From assembly GCF_030813505.1 (NCBI RefSeq), contig NZ_JAUSUE010000007.1: 64,000 bases of DNA, one strand, 5' to 3'. Positions within the stretch are counted from its first letter, which is position 1, and each line of letters opens with the position of its first letter. A program made the translations under genes and the position numbers. Origin of the DNA: Pectinatus haikarae (GTDB taxonomy: Bacteria; Bacillota; Negativicutes; Selenomonadales; Selenomonadaceae). This document shows positions 61,141 to 64,000 of the stretch, piece after piece. The notes under the pieces were generated by a model. The model was not told the DNA's origin and did no database searches. It was given only the letters and a program-made list of their open reading frames with translations.

Positions 61141-62517
61141 TCATAAACCGAGCAGTCCAAAAAATATATAGCAGAGTATCGCGCCAACAACTGACATTGA
61201 AAATCCCCATATAAGCAAGCGGCGAAATAATTTTCCTTTGTCCTCTTTGTCATCGGCGCACGCAATACAGATAGCGCCAAACAGGGACAGCGGCGATGTA
61301 TCCACCATGTGTGAACCAACATTGATAGATGAAATCATTGATAAAGCGTTGCCGCCGCCAAGCTGATCGATCAATCCCGGCACCAACGGCAGGAACATAG
61401 GCATGACAACACCTGATGAGCTTGAATAAGCAGAGATTACACCTGTTACCAGAGCCAATATTCCGTTGACGCTTACAGGATTTGATATTGAGGCAATCAA
61501 TCCAACAAGGGCATTAAGCCCGCCTGCTTTGTCCATAACATCTATCAAAACGCCCATACCGCCGACCATGATGATGACAGTCCATGGTATTGACTCAACG
61601 GCTGCCTTACTGTCGCCAGCATTGGCAATAAGTAAAACACTTGATAATAAGAAGGCTATAGCTCCGACATTCGCCGTTTTTCCCGTACCGATAAGATTCA
61701 TGATTTCGTGCGGGAAAAAATCTTTCGTAATAGAAAGACTTGGCAGAATAACGAGCAGTACCAGTATGCCTATACAGGCTATTGTCAGCCATTGATTTTT
61801 ATTCAGGGGTTCCGGCTTCGGCGCAATATCATCGATACTCAAAGTGGAATGACGTTGATTTTTTATCCAAGACCAGCCTCCCAGCAGTAAAAAACCGCCT
61901 ATATTGCCGGCAAGCTGTGCAATTTCAGAATTCAAATGAATTCTCCAGGCTAAAATATTCAGATCCCCCACATGCTGCCCCAGAGCTTCCAACTGCGGCA
62001 CCATTTTTGCTACTAAAGAATTGGCAATGATTCCCGTCGGTGAAATAGGTGAAAAGGCCGCGCCGTTTGCCGCACCGACAACAAGCAGTGTCATCAGAAA
62101 GGCGCTCATGCCTATACGGCTGGCGATAGCCATGACCACCGGTGCCATAAGTGTTACTGTAGCTATGTTACCGGGACCGATAGTGGTTATTATTGTGATC
62201 AGCATAAAAATTATAAAGGGAATTAATGCAGTGTTTCCCTTCGCCAGTCTGATAGCATTTGCCGTCAATTTTTCCATTGTTCCGTTTGTCGTCGCTATAC
62301 CAAAAAGAAAAGTAACTCCTGTCAAAACCATAAACAGGTCTATCGGCCATGCCCGCATGATATCCACCGCCGATAAGTTTGCAAATAATGCACCTACTCC
62401 GATTGCAAAGGCAATTGCTATAATGCCGACATTTATATCTTCATTGTACATGGATATTCCGACTACAACAACAACACCAACCAGCGAAGCAACAGCTGCA
62501 GCAGACATTTCAAACAT
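61141..62517 (-). CDS. MatC/SLC13-like dicarboxylate carrier
   Basis: 458 residues from the ATG after GGAGGG. About 11-12 helices in two repeats: ITTIGPGNIATVTLMAPVVMAIA and PISPTGIIANSLVAKM in the first half, and SAYSSSSGVVMPMFLPLVPGL with SINVGSHMVDTSPLSLFGA in the second. This matches MatC-type carriers of the ion transporter superfamily (malonate or other dicarboxylates). It follows the beta and small subunits of a Na+ decarboxylase, so it may supply the acid that is decarboxylated. Confidence 0.82.
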   Translation of the reverse strand: MFEMSAAAVASLVGVVVVVGISMYNEDINVGIIAIAFAIGVGALFANLSAVDIMRAWPIDLFMVLTGVTFLFGIATTNGTMEKLTANAIRLAKGNTALIPFIIFMLITIITTIGPGNIATVTLMAPVVMAIASRIGMSAFLMTLLVVGAANGAAFSPISPTGIIANSLVAKMVPQLEALGQHVGDLNILAWRIHLNSEIAQLAGNIGGFLLLGGWSWIKNQRHSTLSIDDIAPKPEPLNKNQWLTIACIGILVLLVILPSLSITKDFFPHEIMNLIGTGKTANVGAIAFLLSSVLLIANAGDSKAAVESIPWTVIIMVGGMGVLIDVMDKAGGLNALVGLIASISNPVSVNGILALVTGVISAYSSSSGVVMPMFLPLVPGLIDQLGGGNALSMISSINVGSHMVDTSPLSLFGAICIACADDKEDKGKLFRRLLIWGFSMSVVGAILCYIFFGLLGL

Positions 62518-62575
62518 ATGACTCCCTCCTTGCATTATTATTTTTTAATACAGATATGATTTTTGTATTGCCAGT

Positions 62576-62710
62576 CTATTCATCCTCTTGTGAGCCGGGG
62601 AATGTTTTGTGCAGCAGTTTTGTGGCGGCTATAAAAACCGCTATGACAAAGAACATTGTCGGCAGAGCGATCAACATCATCGTGAGAGCTTTCATTACTG
62701 TTGCGTCCAT
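62576..62710 (-). CDS. OadG-related small membrane subunit, 44 residues
   Basis: A short gene (ATG at 62710, AAGGAGGAA ribosome site). The product has one strongly hydrophobic helix (about residues 8-31, TMMLIALPTMFFVIAVFIAA) and a charged tail ending GSQEDE. It sits exactly between the beta subunit and the carrier genes. Small single-helix subunits of this sort (OadG/gamma-like) anchor Na+-translocating decarboxylases. It is far shorter than typical OadG and lacks its C-terminal metal-binding region. Confidence 0.8.
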   Translation of the reverse strand: MDATVMKALTMMLIALPTMFFVIAVFIAATKLLHKTFPGSQEDE

Positions 62711-62722
62711 TTTATTTCCTCC

Positions 62723-63880
62723 TTATTTGGCGAGTGCCGGAATGAGCGCCAGCACCAGGCCTCCTGCTACTACCGAAGCCACTTGGCCGGCCACATTTAC
62801 ACCTATAGCATGCTGAATTATAAAATTCGACGGATCTTCTTTCAGGGCCATCTTGGCTATTACTCTGCCGGACATGGGAAAAGCCGATATGCCGCATGCA
62901 CCTATCATTGGATTTATTTTTTTCTTGCTGAATAAATTCAGGATCTTGGCGAAAAGAACACCGCCTGCTGTATCAAATACAAAGGCAATGGCGCCCAAAA
63001 GCATGATCATTGCAACCTGAGATGTCAGGAAAGATTCGGCAGACATTGTACCGCCTATTGTAATGCCAAGCAGAAGGGTCACTAAGTTTGCCAGTTCATT
63101 TTGCGCACAATTTGAAAGATTGTCCACTACGCCGCATACTCTCAATAAGTTTCCAAACATCAGACTGCCTATAAGGGCCACAGAAATCGGTGCGACTATA
63201 CCGGAAATAATGACGACCATCACAGGAAACAGAAATAACGTCGTTTTTGAAACAGGTTCTTCATTTTCATAACCCATTTTTATTCTGCGTTCGGCTTTAG
63301 TGGTGATAGCCTTGATCACCGGCGGTTGTATTACAGGTACCAGTGACATATAGGAGTAAGCCGCCACGGACAGAGGTCCAAGCAGGTCCTGGGCAAATCT
63401 GCTTGCCACATAAATTGTTGTGGGGCCATCGGCAGCACCGATGATACCTATAGATGCTGCCTGCTCAAAAGAAAATCCCAGCATTGTCGCAAAAACAGCT
63501 GTGGCAAAAATACCGAACTGAGCTGCCGCTGCAAACAGCATGACAGAAGGGCGGCGAATAAGAGGTGTAAAATCACACATAGCGCCTATAGCAATAAAAA
63601 TCAACACGGGAAACAATTCATTGGAAATGCCCGCTTTGTATAAGACCCATAAAAAACCTTCTTCCCCGACAACCTGGGAAATAGCTGAAGAATGAGGAAT
63701 ATTTGCTAATAATGCGCCAAACCCTATCGGCAGCAAAAGTGCAGGCTCATAGTCCTTTTTCACGGCAAGATAAATAAGGACAGCACTTATTCCCCACATA
63801 ACAATATTTTTCCAGCTCAATCCGATAAATCCCATTAAAAGTTCATCCAGCCATGGATATTGCAAGAATAAAGATTCCAT
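62723..63880 (-). CDS. Na+-translocating decarboxylase beta subunit (OadB/GcdB/MmdB family)
   Basis: 385 residues. About nine to eleven helices with the family ion-path signatures GAMCDFTPLIRRPSVML, IGIIGAADGPTTIYVASRFA (catalytic Asp in AADGPT) and GACGISAFPMSGRVIAKMA near the C terminus. It couples decarboxylation of carboxybiotin to Na+ export. ATG after GAGGAAT. No biotin carrier or carboxytransferase gene is in the window; the next sequence upstream is an insertion-sequence-like end, so the alpha subunit is either elsewhere or missing. Confidence 0.93.
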   Translation of the reverse strand: MESLFLQYPWLDELLMGFIGLSWKNIVMWGISAVLIYLAVKKDYEPALLLPIGFGALLANIPHSSAISQVVGEEGFLWVLYKAGISNELFPVLIFIAIGAMCDFTPLIRRPSVMLFAAAAQFGIFATAVFATMLGFSFEQAASIGIIGAADGPTTIYVASRFAQDLLGPLSVAAYSYMSLVPVIQPPVIKAITTKAERRIKMGYENEEPVSKTTLFLFPVMVVIISGIVAPISVALIGSLMFGNLLRVCGVVDNLSNCAQNELANLVTLLLGITIGGTMSAESFLTSQVAMIMLLGAIAFVFDTAGGVLFAKILNLFSKKKINPMIGACGISAFPMSGRVIAKMALKEDPSNFIIQHAIGVNVAGQVASVVAGGLVLALIPALAK

Positions 63881-63929
63881 TATTATTCCTCCTCATATTT
63901 TCTCTCGTTTTGTTAACTTAAATGAAAAT

Positions 63930-64000
63930 TGAGGCACCGAACCTTTCAATGGTACAATGTTTCTGCTAGAAAACACACCAATCGAAAGGACGATGCCTCA
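63930..64000 (+). mobile_element. Probable left end of an insertion sequence, cut by the window edge
   Basis: An imperfect inverted repeat pairs TGAGGCACCGAACCTTTC (from 63930) with GAAAGGACGATGCCTCA (ending 64000). TTGAGG, 18 bp, TACAAT forms a promoter pointing right, and GAAAGG precedes an ATG at 63992. This looks like an IS end with its transposase start, but the coding part is outside the window. Confidence 0.4.

Noticed and set aside
1..64000. CRISPR array, rRNA genes, prophage structural genes
   Set aside because: No regularly spaced direct repeats, no rRNA sequence and no capsid, tail or terminase genes were recognised.

Overview
The window looks like a chromosomal segment of a low-to-moderate GC, diderm Firmicute, most likely one of the Negativicutes. 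Firmicute traits are purine-rich Shine-Dalgarno sites in front of nearly every gene, two T-box leaders, a SAM-I riboswitch, a NiaR-type repressor and many PTS genes. Diderm traits are a TonB/ExbB/ExbD operon, and a Na+-translocating decarboxylase beta subunit fits an anaerobic fermenter. The taxonomic call is inference.

Layout. 0-1 kb: 3' part of a sensor kinase gene. 1.1-15.5 kb (minus): sugar block with an arabinose regulon (sugar porter, AraA, FGGY kinase, AraR, AraD), a 2-hydroxyacid dehydrogenase, an AraM/EgsA-type dehydrogenase, a galactitol-type PTS (EIIA, EIIB, EIIC), its PRD-domain activator and a lone lactose-type EIIA. 15.7-21.4 kb: ABC-F ATPase, tRNA-Val, alanine racemase and tonB-exbB-exbD. 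21.6-24.3 kb: arsR-arsD-arsA with no efflux pump, ending in an oxidoreductase remnant. 24.5-27.4 kb: leuCDB. 27.7-31.7 kb: a PucR-type regulator divergent from a GABA aminotransferase and a 4-hydroxybutyrate dehydrogenase. 31.9-33.5 kb: SMR exporter plus alpha-oxoamine-synthase-like enzyme. 33.7-41.9 kb: SAM-riboswitch transsulfuration pair and two polar amino acid ABC transporters. 42.2-45.8 kb: nadA-nadB-nadC-niaR. 46-52.8 kb: FucO-like dehydrogenase, leucine T-box plus leuA, isoleucine T-box plus a BASS transporter plus ilvD. 53.2-55.4 kb: Mrp ATPase, phosphopantetheinyl transferase and PHP phosphoesterase.

55.4-60.4 kb is accessory. A frameshifted IS256-family element with an exact 8-bp target duplication lies just downstream of an AT-rich two-gene unit encoding an AAA+ ATPase and a cytoplasmic subtilisin-like protease. 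This matches the architecture of IetAS, described as a plasmid-stabilising toxin-antitoxin pair and later as an anti-phage system. The ATPase ends in a helix-turn-helix, and two direct repeats 21 bp apart lie on the promoter, which suggests autoregulation. This is the strongest candidate for an unusual system here.

60.5-64 kb (minus): a small membrane protein, a MatC-like carrier, a 44-residue OadG-related peptide and an OadB-type beta subunit with no alpha subunit in view. The window closes in what looks like the left end of another insertion sequence.

Branched-chain amino acid genes recur (leuCDB, leuA, ilvD) but are split into three transcription units, two of them read by tRNA-sensing leaders. 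Functions were assigned from motifs, length and gene order; no database search was run.
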